DNA from: Branchipolynoe longqiensis
Taxonomy: Eukaryota > Annelida > Polychaeta > Phyllodocida > Polynoidae
Length of the DNA: 64,000 nt
Direction of reading: 5' to 3'
Assembly (NCBI GenBank): GCA_030323885.1
Contig: CM059186.1
Location: 25,687,849-25,751,848, forward strand
In this document: piece by piece, positions 9,586 to 19,032 of the stretch
How the letters are laid out: each line of letters opens with the position of its first letter
Numbering within the stretch: the stretch's first letter is position 1
Notes under the pieces: generated by a model
The model's database searches: none
What the model saw: the letters and a program-made list of their open reading frames with translations, nothing else
What the model was told of the DNA's origin: nothing
Program-made: the position numbers and the translations under genes

Positions 9586-9850
9586 CTGAACGCGGTGACC
9601 GAATCGATAGAGTGCAGGCTTCCCGTGTGGAAGGTCAGAAGTTCGAATCCCAGCTGAGTCAAACCAATGACCTGAAAAATTTATACTTGTCGCTACCGAG
9701 TATAAATTGGGTGTCAGTCCCCGCTGACACTCAAACACATTTTACTAAGCTGCGTTGATTTTTTGGCCCTGCACCAACAATTCTACACTGCAGACAGTAT
9801 GCATGACCTTTTTACTAAAGTAAAACAAGAAAACATTTTAGCCTTTTTGA
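9586..9850 (+). mobile_element. tRNA-derived SINE, family 3 (family-1 head, different body)
   Basis: The first ~110 bp match the family-1 head (GACCGAATCGATAGAGTGC; B-box GTTCGAATCCC). The remainder (GGGTGTCAGTCCCCGCTGAC, then TTTTGGCCCTGCACCAAC) is different and recurs at 18760-18870, so a second body is used with the same head. Confidence 0.65.
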
Positions 9851-10094
9851 GGGCAGCTGGACTGTACCACCTCATATAGTTTACTAAATAAATTCTATCA
9901 ACTATTAATAAAACTTTGTTGTCGATGGGAATTTGTTTCCCTTGACCACAAATATATGATTGTGAGCTTTCTAATTTAATGAGTGTCTAATGGCACATAA
10001 TTGATTGTCTGCTTTTACATGTAAAAGCGATGGTCTGAACAAAAAACTAACATTTCTCACTGTGAATATGGCCTATGCTGCTGACATGGCGTAA

Positions 10095-11095
10095 AGCAAC
10101 CACCAATCAATCAATCAATCAACCCTCCCATTCTTCCTCCTCTCTCTCTTCATCGTCCTCCTCACCCTCCTCTTCTTCCTCCTCCTCCCTCTCTTCATCG
10201 TCCTCCTCCTCACCCCCTCTTCTTCCCCCTCCCTCTCTTCCTCGTCCTTCTTCTCACCGCCTTCCTCCTCCTCCCTCTCTTCCTCGTCCTCCTCACCCCC
10301 CTTCCTCCTCCTCCCTCTCTTCATCATCCACCTCCTCGCCCCTCTTCTTCCTCCTCCCTCTCTTCATCGTCCTCCTCACCCCCCTTCCTCCTCCTCACCC
10401 TCCTCCTCTTCCGCCTCCCTCTCTTCCTCGTCCTCTTCACTGCCTTCCTCCTCCTCCCTCTCTTCCTCGTCTACCTCCTCAACCCCCCATTCCTCCTCAT
10501 CCCTCTCTTCATCGTCCTCCTCCTCACCCTCCTTCCACCTCCTCCCTCTCCTCTCTTCCTCGTCCTACCTCCTTCCTCACCCCCCTTTATCCTCCTCCCT
10601 CTCTTCATGGTCCTCCTCCTCACCCCCTTCTTACTGCTCTCCCTCTTCATCAGTCTTCCCCCACCCCATCCTTCCTCCTCCCCTCTCTTCCTCTCCTCCT
10701 CCTCTTCACCCCCTCTTCCCCCTCTTCACCCTCTTCTTCCTCCTCCCTCTCGTCCTCCTCCTCCTCCTCACCTCCTCTTCCTCCTCTCTCTCTTCATCGT
10801 CCTCCTCACCCCTCTTCCTCCTCCTCTCTCTCTTCCTCCTCCTCATCCCTTCTTCCTCCCCCTCACCCCCTCTTCTCTCCCCTCCCTCTCTTCATCGTCC
10901 TCCTCCTCCCTCTCTTAATCCCTCCTCACCCCCTCTTCCTCCTCCCCCTCTCTCATCGTCCTCCTCCCTCTCTTCACCGCCCCTCCTCATCTCCTCTTCT
11001 CCTCCTCACCTCCTCTTCCTTCTCCCTGTCTTCATCGTCTCCCCCTCTTCCTTCTACCCCCCCCCCCTTCTTCCTCGCCTCCATCCCACTCCTCC
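10095..11095 (+). repeat. CT-rich minisatellite, ~1 kb
   Basis: Nearly pure pyrimidine on the plus strand, built from variants of CTCCTCCCTCTCTTCATCGT. It begins beside (AATC)n at 10100-10125. The Ser/Pro-rich 383-codon frame across it is compositional. Confidence 0.85.
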
Positions 11096-11132
11096 TGCAA
11101 ATCGATGTCTTCCCACGTCCAATTAATCACTT

Positions 11133-11479
11133 CAATCAACCAATAGTTCCGTCCTCTAGTCGAGGGTTGGATGCAATGGTTCTCCACTTGTCCCGATGGT
11201 GTGCTGTTCTGATAGACTGTGAATAATTCAAGCCTGTCCACTGTGAAATATTTGTAAACCATGATGTTCTTGGTCTCCCTCTCCCTCTGCTGCCATTCAC
11301 CTTCCCTTCCAACAATGTACGGTATATTGAACTCTGACGAATGATGTGGCCAAAATAAATAAGTTTCTTTGTCTGTATAGTGGCAAACAAGCGTTTCTTA
11401 TTTTAAATTTTTCTGAGGACTTCTTTGTTGGTGATGTTCTTTGTCCATGATATTTTCATCATCCTTCGATAAGTCCCCA
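11133..11479 (-). mobile_element. 5'-truncated LINE copy (3' end of RT gene)
   Basis: On the minus strand the sequence matches the C-terminal region of the LINE at 53964 (KKLIYFGHIIRQSS, GRGRPRTSWFTNISQW, ending in LEDGTIG) and then a short GATT-type tail. AATTAATCACTT flanks it at 11121-11132 and 11480-11491, a 12-bp target site duplication. It starts within the MWTYRRMMKIS region and carries frame breaks, so it is dead on arrival, as expected of truncated target-primed insertions. Confidence 0.85.
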
Positions 11480-11753
11480 AATTAATCACTTAATACACAA
11501 CTATCTTTCATACCATGCTGATGAATTTCAGCATCTAAGTGGTCATATTAAGACACAAAGGAGTGATAATGGACTGGGCATGACTCTGCTATCACCACAT
11601 AACTCGTACTATCTACATCTTTTAGAAACAGTGATGAAAGTTCTCCGCGGTTTCGCGGATTTCCGCGATTTTAAATTTATTTTACCGATTAACATTAAAC
11701 AAAATTCGCCTAAATCATTCCCCCCCCCCCCCAACTCATCGAATCTAAGCACC

Positions 11754-12083
11754 CGGCGCGGTGGCCTAATCGGTCGGTAGAGTGCGGGCCTCGCGTGCAG
11801 AAGGTCAGTTGTTCGATTCCCGGTCGAGTTAAACCAATGACTTTAAAATTTACACTTTTCACTTCCTAGCCTGGCGCTTGGCTTTAATAGGATAGAGCAA
11901 GGACTGGTTAACTCAGTGTCAGGATAATGTGACTGAGTGGGATATAAAGTCATGGTGCAGGTGGCCTGATTTCCCAGTGGGGAAGTGCTGTAAAGTCGCC
12001 ATGAGTGTGCACTGTCACAAGTCGGTACCTGTCCTGATATGACCTTAGATGTTGCCAGGATGTAAAACTCCAACAACCAACTA
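11754..12083 (+). mobile_element. tRNA-derived SINE, family 1, with target duplication
   Basis: Complete copy from GGTGGCCTAATCGGTCGG to the CCAACAACCAACT tail, flanked by ATCGAATCTAAGCA at 11738-11751 and 12084-12097. The intact 14-bp duplication shows LINE-type insertion and a fairly recent date. Confidence 0.85.
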
Positions 12084-12284
12084 ATCGAATCTAAGCATCC
12101 TTCACTTCAGCTGAAAGGGCTGACTAGTTGTCATATAGCATACCACTGTGATGTATAACACACTTATATAATTGTAGCAATAGTTAATAACAAGTACAGG
12201 ATGGCCAGATTTGCCTATACTCAGTTACGGAATGTAATATAATGCTTGTACATAAAGTCTCCTTTCCTCACATCCAGGGCGACA

Positions 12285-12339
12285 ATGGACGTCCGTCTTC
12301 TCTTGCTGCTGATTGCAGTGCTACTGTTCTCTGTGGCAA
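12285..12339 (+). CDS. Exon 1 (coding): start and signal peptide
   Basis: ATG at 12285 stands in a favourable context (GACAATGG). A pyrimidine-rich CTCCTTTCCTCACATCCAG ends at 12277, seven bases upstream, so this is probably the second exon of the transcript with a non-coding exon further 5'. Two donors are possible. GT at 12333 pairs with the acceptor ending 13274 (phase 0), and GT at 12340 (A|GTACAG) pairs with the acceptor ending 13290 (phase 1). Both keep the frame. Confidence 0.65.
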
Positions 12340-15300
12340 GTACAGCCTATTAAAGTTGCACTAGCTTTAATCCGTGCACATCACGGGTTCAAGCTAGGCT
12401 CCACATCAATCCCTGGACCAATATTGTGTTGAACTGTCATTATATATGTAATATATTCATGGTCTCTGACTATATTCAGAGACTGCATATATATCTATGT
12501 TCTCTGCTATATTCTGGACTCGTGCATGGTCCTGTTTCAATATAGTACCTCCGCCATCTGGTGGAATCCATCTATACCACTATGTGGTAAACCATATTGG
12601 TGGCTAATGGCAGAGTTAACAACACTCACGGTTACGTGACTCAAAATGGATGCCACGCTGGTCGAAGTGACCAAAGTTAGTAAAAGAATCATCAAAAGTG
12701 ATATGAAATGTGTATGGTAGGCACAAAAAAAACATGCTATTAACATAGCGAAGTTTCAGTGGGGTATGATGATGCGCATTGGCAGTGCTGATTAACAGAG
12801 GAGTTGTGATCAGAATGACCATAAAACTTAACCACGGTATATATTTGCATAGTCCGATGGTTTTGAGTTTTTATCATTTCCTGAAATAAATATAATATTA
12901 GGTTGATCATTATACCTTACTTTAGTTTGACATAACTTTTGTTATAAATGACTAACTTTGGAGATATTTGAAGTGCAGCCAGGCAGAATTAATTTTGGCA
13001 TGCATGCCAAAACTCTTACGCCATAGGCTTCTTCAGCAACAGGTTTTAAAAAATTGAATTGCTTGAGTATTCCTATCTCTGTGGCAACAAATGTTTAATA
13101 AGTGCACCAGTATCTAAGTTAGATATGTAGGGTCAAATATAGATAATTGTTTTGGTTTTGAAAATTTGATGTTTTCATCGGAATATGGAGCTTTAATTAA
13201 CCAATTGTAGGCTTAATACTGTAATAGGTAATATAAGCCTGTATCTTACTCCTACTTGCTACTCTCACCATTAGGTGGCGCAGAGTGCAGCGCAAAGTTA
13301 CCTCGATAAATATGGGCCAGGTTCGAGCAGTAGGAACGATAGATACAAGCCATCGTCAGGCAGCAACAGGCACCGACCCGCAGAGGTACCATCGGACCGC
13401 AGCAGGTATGGCGACAACGACAGGTACAACGACAATAACCGGTACAACGACAACAACCAGTACAACGACAACAACCGGCACAAGGACAACAACCGGTACA
13501 ACGAAAACAACCGGTACAATGACAACAACCAGTACAACGGCAACAACCGGCACAATGAAAACAACCAGTATGACAACAACCGGTACAACGACAACAGTAG
13601 GTATGGCGATAGATAAAAGATTCACCCCGTACTGCTGCGGTAGCCACAGGGTGGGTAAAAAACAACCCTATATAAAAGCTAGTAATTTTTTTTGACATGT
13701 CGGGTAAATGAACTGAGTTGATAAATTCTTAATTTAAGAGGCAAAATATATTCTTTATATATGTCTTCAAATTTACCCGCTACTTTTGAGTTGCAAAATA
13801 TAATAAAACATGTAGTTTAATGGACTTTAAAAGTGAAATAGATGTCGTTCTATCGCCGTCATCTTATCTTTTTGCATTCTCTCTTATTTCACGAACTCTG
13901 TGCCGATATAGGTAGCCATTTGATACTGAAACCAGAGATTGTACTTCCTGTTCCATACTAAGGCTATTTTCGCTCAAATTTAGACTATGTTGTGGTTCAC
14001 CCCTACTGCAAGTACGGGATGAATCTTTTATCTAGTATGATCACAACAACAGGTAAAATTATGCGGACTTTAATCAACTTCGAGTTGATAGTTATCAAAT
14101 ACGCGTGTAACGTTAAAAGTTATGGAGCAGAAGTGATAATTCTGGTATATTGGAAAGGAAAATAAAAGGTAGATTAAAGTTGCATGGTCCGATGGTTTTG
14201 AATTTCGGTATATTTTATGAGATAAATATATTAGATCGATTAATATCCACACAACCTTCCACAATATCTATGGTGTTTCCAAAACTCTTACACCAGCTGC
14301 AGTAACTGGTTCTGTTAAATTGACTCAGTATTGCCTTCTACGCAGAGACAAATGCTTAATAAGTGCATCAGTACATAAGTTAGATATGCCAAATCAAATC
14401 TAGTTAATTGGTTTGGTTTTGAAAATGTTATACTTCATCGGACTATGCAGCTTTAAGTTAGGCTGGGTAAATATTAAGGGGTCAAGAAACAGTAAGAGCA
14501 TGTGTGTAGCAATGAGAAATAGTGTAGAACTCTGTGGAGGTCCTGGTGGGAGGGGGGAAAGTACTGTAAAACGGATTTACCAGGTAGTGTATTGGTAGGT
14601 GAATTGTGTTGTGTAAGAGGGGCTGCCGGGCAGTAGAGCGTGGAGACAGACCAGGGAGAGGCTGGTCTGCAGCTGGACAGTGGTCAAGGTAGGCTGGTCC
14701 TTGGAGAGTGGTTAAGCTAGATATAGGGCTGGAATCTGGGGGGGGGGGGGGAGAGTACAGTTGGAGCCTCGGGCCAGAGCAGGTAAGAAGGAGCAGGACC
14801 ACACGGGTGAGATAGTCTTTGTATTGACATTGGTTGAAGGGCAGGAAATTGAGTTGTCTCTATCATATTGTATTGTATTGTATGGTATTGTATTGCTCAG
14901 TTCTTGGAAATAAAATTAAACAAAATATCAACCAGAGTCCTAAGCCTTTTTGGTATTTCAAACAGGTACAACGAAAACAGCAGGTACGGGGGCTCCAACC
15001 GAGGCCCTATTAACCCCAGCGGGAGACCAGGCGCCGGTACCGACCACATGCCGAGGCCCGGACCGGGTACCGGCGGAAACGGTCGCTACCAGCCGAACCA
15101 GCCCCACAATGGCGGAAAGCCGGTGAAGCCAAGCAGGTGCCCGAACACCCTGGAGCAGTGGGACAGGGACATGGCCGTCTGCCTCAGCCCACTGACGCGC
15201 CTGGAAGGACGCAATGCGCAGATGAGGGAGAAGTGCCGGTAAGTACAACCAAACCTCTCTAAATCGACTTTAAATGGTCCATTTAGGGAGGTGGGTGACA

Positions 15301-15800
15301 ATAAGAGGTGTTAGAAGTCATTATAATAAAATATGTACCGATTTCATTCACCTGACACTCCACATGACTTTTTTCATATATTGGTTTTTTCCCCACTGGT
15401 TTGATTCTCATTTTCCCCATTTTTAAAGCATCTCCCACATGCCCCACCCAGGCCCCCTCATTTAGTACATTTATTCTTATTCAAAATTCCTATTTTTGTG
15501 GGGATTGTGTAGAAAATTTGCTCTGCTCTGTTTATGGACCAAGGGTCCTTCCATATTACTATCTGATATATCATGATATTTTCACAAAATTAACAGCAAC
15601 AAAAAAAGTACTTTCAACACAGAGTATCATGATGGTGTTGAAAGTACTTTTGTTGTTGCTGTTAATTTTGTGAAAATATCATGATATATCACATAGTAAT
15701 ATGGATGGACCCCTGGTCCATTTGGTTTTCTTACAGTGGGTTCTATGAGGCCGAACCATGTGTGGAGGAGATGAAGTTGTGCAACCTGTTTTACTGTTAA
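12285..15800 (+). CDS. Four-exon gene for a secreted Asn-rich, Cys-tailed protein
   Basis: I join exons 12285-12332 (or -12339), 13275 (or 13291)-13600, 14966-15238 and 15737-15800. Both exon 1/2 choices keep the frame, giving 236 or 233 residues. Order of parts: hydrophobic N-terminus MDVRLLLLLIAVLLFSVA (signal peptide), about ten RYNDNN-type hexapeptides, a Gly/Pro/Arg linker (PSGRPG, GPGTGG), then six cysteines spaced C-x13-C-x17-C-x8-C-x6-C-x4-C-stop. Introns 2 and 3 are both phase 2. The even cysteine count suggests three disulfides and an extracellular role, perhaps a matrix or coat protein; that is inference. I recognise no family. The introns carry MITEs, and the last exon is tandemly duplicated downstream. 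Confidence 0.75.
12840..13196. mobile_element. TTAA-family MITE in intron 1
   Basis: Starts with TTTGCATAGTCCGATGG and ends with CATCGGAATATGGAGCTTTAA. The body matches the other copies (AGATATTTGAAGTGC, CTTAATAAGTGCACCAGTATC in either order). Confidence 0.75.
13275..13600 (+). CDS. Exon 2: Asn/Asp/Tyr/Arg hexapeptide repeats
   Basis: After an amino-terminal AQSAAQSYLDKYG region and a Ser/Arg/Pro segment, an 18-bp unit is repeated about ten times, encoding RYNDNN with variants QYNDNN, RHKDNN, RYNENN and QYNGNN. One unit has lost a codon (QYDNN), so length changes stay in frame. Donor AG|GTATGG at 13600/13601 leaves phase 2. Unspliced reading meets TAA at 13614, inside the MITE. Frames on the same stretch giving Thr-rich or Leu/Val-rich peptides are shadows. 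Confidence 0.8.
13610..14034. mobile_element. MITE at the 5' edge of intron 2
   Basis: TAGATAAAAGATTCACCCCG at 13610 and its near-perfect complement ending 14034 form 24-bp inverted termini with one mismatch. The element starts only 9 bp after the exon 2 donor. A 58-bp relative with the same ends is at 29416-29473 and the left part is duplicated at 6161-6469. Confidence 0.7.
14178..14452. mobile_element. TTAA-family MITE in intron 2, internally deleted
   Basis: Flanked by TTAA at 14174-14177 and 14453-14456; termini AGTTGCATGGTCCGATGG and CATCGGACTATGCAGCT. About 275 bp compared with about 330-360 bp in other copies. Confidence 0.75.
14457..14965 (+). other. Rest of intron 2; (TATTG)n at 14865-14895
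   Basis: A G-run at 14738-14751 and a pentanucleotide TATTG/TGTAT microsatellite are the only landmarks. The intron ends TTTCAAACAG at 14965. Confidence 0.55.
14966..15238 (+). CDS. Exon 3: Gly/Pro linker and first three cysteines
   Basis: Acceptor TTTCAAACAG|G completes an Arg codon begun by exon 2 and continues the repeat (NENSRYGG), which confirms the splice. It then codes a Gly/Pro-rich linker and the segment from SRCPNTLEQW to REKC. The donor CCG|GTAAGT at 15239 is near-perfect. Reading on gives an immediate TAA, which would make a shorter isoform ending EKCR with only three cysteines. Confidence 0.8.
15247..15298. mobile_element. Fragment of 'AAACCTCTCTAA' MITE
   Basis: CCAAACCTCTCTAAATCGAC and 'TGGTCCATTTAGGGAGGT' match parts of the complete copy at 8163-8355. 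It lies just inside intron 3. Confidence 0.5.
15533..15722. repeat. Near-perfect 85-bp foldback just upstream of exon 4
   Basis: Left arm 15533-15620 and right arm 15634-15722 are inverted copies (for example GAAAGTACTTTTGTTGTTGC faces GCAACAAAAAAAGTACTTTC) around a loop of about 13 bp. The right arm is part of the 131-bp unit that is repeated downstream, so one unit was copied in inverted orientation. In the transcript this would place a long hairpin next to the exon 4 acceptor. Confidence 0.75.
15737..15800 (+). CDS. Exon 4, copy 1: terminal exon with last three cysteines
   Basis: The acceptor TTTTCTTACAG ends at 15736. One base completes the Arg codon, then GFYEAEPCVEEMKLCNLFYC and TAA 15798-15800. 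This is the best acceptor among the five copies because of its pyrimidine tract. No AATAAA was seen in the following unit. Confidence 0.75.
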
Positions 15801-15883
15801 TTTGGTGATAATATCATGATATATCAGATAGTAATATGGAGAGATAGTAATATGGACTCCCGGTCCATTTGGGATGCTCACAA

Positions 15884-15947
15884 GGGGTTCTACAAGGCCG
15901 AGCCATGTGTAGAGGGGATGAAGTTGTGCAAGCTATTTTACTGTTAA
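15884..15947 (+). pseudogene. Exon 4, copy 2 (acceptor altered)
   Basis: Encodes GFYKAEPCVEGMKLCKLFYC and a stop, so the peptide is intact. The acceptor CACAG|T has become CACAAG|G, which moves the AG by one base and would put splicing out of frame. Possibly unused. Confidence 0.55.
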
Positions 15948-16014
15948 TTTTGTGATAATATCATGATATATCAGATAGTAATATGGACTCCTGGTCCATT
16001 TGGTTTGCTCAGAG

Positions 16015-16078
16015 TGGGTACTACGAGGCCGAACCATGTGTGGAGGGGATGAAGTTGTGCAAGCTGTTCTACTGTTAA
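16015..16078 (+). CDS. Exon 4, copy 3 (possible alternative terminal exon)
   Basis: GYYEAEPCVEGMKLCKLFYC and TAA. The acceptor reads CTCAGAG|T; both the GAG and the CAG two bases earlier are possible, and only the former keeps the frame. Confidence 0.5.
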
Positions 16079-16145
16079 TTTTGTGATAATATCATGATAT
16101 ATCACATAGTAATATGGACTCCTGGTCCATTTGGTTTGCTCACAG

Positions 16146-16209
16146 TGCGTACTACGAGGCCGAACCATGTGTGGAGGGGATGAAGTTGTGCAAGCTGTTC
16201 TACTGTTAA
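16146..16209 (+). CDS. Exon 4, copy 4 (possible alternative terminal exon)
   Basis: Acceptor GCTCACAG|T is intact; the exon codes AYYEAEPCVEGMKLCKLFYC and TAA. Splicing from exon 3 would give a full six-cysteine protein with a slightly different tail. Confidence 0.55.
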
Positions 16210-16276
16210 TTTTGTGATAATATCATGATATATCACATAGTAATATGGACTCCTGGTCCATTTGGTTTGCTCACAG

Positions 16277-16370
16277 TGCGTTCTACGAGGCCGAGCCATG
16301 TGTAGAGGGGATGAAGTTGTGCAAGCTGTTTCCGTATCTACAGGGGAGCTTTCCAGATGTAGGTATTTGA
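16277..16370 (+). CDS. Exon 4, copy 5, fused to minisatellite
   Basis: Intact acceptor CTCACAG|T and AFYEAEPCVEGMKLCKLF, then the usual YC-stop is replaced by about 13 residues (PYLQGSFPDVGI) read into the first minisatellite unit, ending TGA 16368-16370. The sixth cysteine is lost. Confidence 0.45.
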
Positions 16371-18110
16371 CATCTGCGATCACTTCCACTACTCGATGTT
16401 CTGCATCCACACACAACCCTTTCCGATGTAGATATTTGACATCTGCATCACTTCCACTACTCGATGTTCCGCACCAGATGTAGATATTTGACATCTGCGG
16501 ATTCACACTTCCAGCTTACTCATGTTTTCCGCATCAGGATGTAATATTTGACATCTGCGATCACTTCCCACAACTCCTATGTACCCATTCCACACAACCT
16601 TTTCAGATGTAGATATTTGACATCTGCGATCACTTCCACCACTCGATGTTCCGCCTCCACACAGCCTTCCAGATGTAGATATTTTACAGCAGGGATCACT
16701 TCCACTACTCGATGTTCTGCATCCACACAACCTTTCAGATGTAGATATTTGACATCTGCAATCACTTCCACTACTCGATGTTCCTCTTCCACACAACCTT
16801 CCAGATGTAGATATTTGACATCTGCGATCACTTCCACTACTCGATGTTCCGCATCCACACAACCTTTCAGATGTAGATATTTGACATCTGCGATCACTTC
16901 CACTACTCGATGTTCCGCATCCACACAACCTTCCAGATGTAGATATTTGACATCTGCGATCACTTCCACTACTCGATGTTCCGCATCCACACAACCTTCC
17001 AGATGTAGATATTTGACATCTGCGATCACTTCCACTACTCGATGTTCCGCATCCACACAACCTTCCAGATGTAGATATTTGACATCTGCGATCACTTCCA
17101 CTACTCGATGTTCCGCATCCACACAACCTTCCAGATGTAGATATTTGACATCTGCGATCACTTCCACTACTCGATGTTCCGCATCCACACAACCTTTCAG
17201 ATGTAGATATTTGACATCTGCGATCACTTCCACTACTCGATGTTCCTCTTCCACACAACCTTTCAGATGTAGATATTTGGCATCTGCGATCACTTCCACT
17301 ACTCGATGTTCCTCTTCCTCACAACCTTCCAGATGTAGATATTTGACATCTGCGATCACTTCCACTACTCCATGTTCCGCATCCACACAACCTTTCAGAT
17401 GTAGATATTTGACATCTGCGATCACTTCCACTACTCGATGTTCCGCATCCACACAACCTTCCAGATGTAGATATTTGACATCTGCGATCACTTCCACTAC
17501 TCAATGTTCCGCATCCACACAACCTTCCAGATGTAGATATTTGACATCTGCGATCACCTCCACTACTCGATGTTCCGCATCCACACAACCTTCCAGATGT
17601 AGATATTTGACATCTGCAATCACTTCCACTACTCGATGTTCTACATCCACATAGCCTTTCAGATGTAGATATTTGACATCTGCGATCACTTCCACTACTC
17701 GATGTTCCTCTTCCACACAACCTTCCAGATGTAGATATTTGACATCTGCGATCACTTACACTACTCGATGTTCTGCATCCACACAACCTTTCAGATGTAG
17801 ATTTTTGACACCAGCGATCACTTCCACTACTCGATGTTCTACATCCACACAACCTTCCAGATGTAGATATTTGGCATCTGCGATCACTTCCACTACTCGA
17901 TGTTCTACATCCACACAACCTTCCAGATGTAGATATTTAACATCTGCGATCACTTCCACTACTCGATGTTCTACATCCACACAACCTTCCAGATGTAGAT
18001 ATTTGACATCTGCGATCACTTCCACTACTCGATATTCCGCATCCACACATCCTTCCAGATGTAGATTTTTTACACCAGGGATCACTTCCAGTTCCAAACG
18101 AATACAGCTT
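16340..18110. repeat. 66-bp minisatellite, ~27 units, each with an inverted repeat
   Basis: AGATGTAGATATTTGACATC recurs at exact 66-bp steps (16935, 17001, 17067, 17133 and onward). In every good unit CAGATGT and ACATCTG are 7-bp inverted arms around 9 bp, giving two CANNTG E-box sequences per unit. Since 66 is divisible by three and the unit has no stop in several frames, 250-370-codon open frames run on both strands (22-residue repeats). They are interrupted only by point changes and have no other sign of being genes. Confidence 0.9.
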
Positions 18111-18490
18111 TCGAGAAATAACTAATTGACATTTGAGATCAATTCCACTACGCGATAGTCCACATCCATAACTACATATCTAGCATCTACTATTGCTTTT
18201 TAGATATTTTGACATGTGTACACAATATTCTATGCAGTTTACCAGAAGGAAATGCTTTGCAGATATGCTCACTTGCACCTCTAAACACTTAACATCTGCA
18301 CATTGTCAACATCGGTATACCATTTCAGAAATAAAAACCTTATATGTGTGCAATCTTCCAGAAGTAAATGTTTAACATCTGTGACCCTTCCAAAAGTATA
18401 TGTGTGCCATGTATGCGCCCTACCAGATGCAGATACTTGACATCTGCGCACTCTTCCAGGAATAAATGTCTGACCTATGTGCACCCCTGG
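18111..18490. repeat. Degenerate continuation of the 66-bp minisatellite
   Basis: Pieces such as CTTCCAGAAGTAAATG, TTAACATCTG and CCAGATGCAGATACTTGACA show decayed units. AATAAA hexamers occur at about 18331 and 18470 and could end transcripts of the upstream gene. Confidence 0.6.
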
Positions 18491-19030
18491 TTTTGTTAAC
18501 TACTGTGTTGTATAATTAGTTGAGGTTGCACTACGTGCAAAACCATGAGCATGAGCAATACAATGGATGCGTATATTTTCCCCACACACCTAAAATCCAA
18601 ATCAATATGTGTTGGATAAAACATTAAAAACTTAAAGAAATTGAACCATCTGTGGGAAAGCCACCACAGACTCATGCGGGAGGTCGGCGGGACCAAGTGG
18701 TCCTTAGCCACTGCCGTATTGGCCACTCGTGGCTTACACATGCCTTTCTGCTCAAGGGAACCTCCCCTAATGTATTGGGTGCAGTCCCCCTGACACTCAA
18801 CACTTTTACAAGTTGATGGCCCTGCGCCAACCAACGCAGACAGTATCAACATTTTTACACAGTAAAACAAAAACAACACACACACCACCAAAACAAACAA
18901 AAAAAACCCAAACCACCCAAAAACCAAAACACACAAAACCACAAAAACAAACAAAAAACAACACCCCTTACTTGCTATTAAAACATAACCAGTGTTTCTT
19001 AATAAACATGTTTGCTTCCTTATGTAGTCT
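18491..19030. other. No gene; SINE family 3 body fragment and AC/A-rich run
   Basis: 18755-18870 matches the body of the SINE at 9586 (GACACTCAACAC, 'TGATGGCCCTGCGCC', 'GCAGACAGTAT'). 18865-18965 is A/C-rich low complexity. Long frames here are compositional. Confidence 0.5.
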
Positions 19031-19032
19031 GA

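Larger units (their letters stand above)
15713..16340 (+). repeat. Tandem array of terminal-exon units (147, 131, 131, 131 bp)
   Basis: CTGGTCCATTTGGTTTGCTC or a variant starts units at 15713, 15860, 15991, 16122 and 16253. Each unit holds an acceptor region, the short exon, its stop and the spacer TAATATCATGATATATCA. The first is longer by a 16-bp internal duplication (GATAGTAATATGGA near 15843). The last is cut at about 16340 by the 66-bp minisatellite. Confidence 0.85.

Noticed and set aside
10075..11226. 383-codon Ser/Pro-rich frame
   Set aside because: Low-complexity CT repeat; the end runs into a LINE fragment read in antisense.
13285..13695. Thr-rich 136-codon frame over exon 2
   Set aside because: Shadow of the AAC-rich repeat; the RYNDNN frame alone continues across the splice to exon 3.
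15713..18110. CRISPR array
   Set aside because: The units are direct tandem repeats without variable spacers, in a eukaryotic setting.
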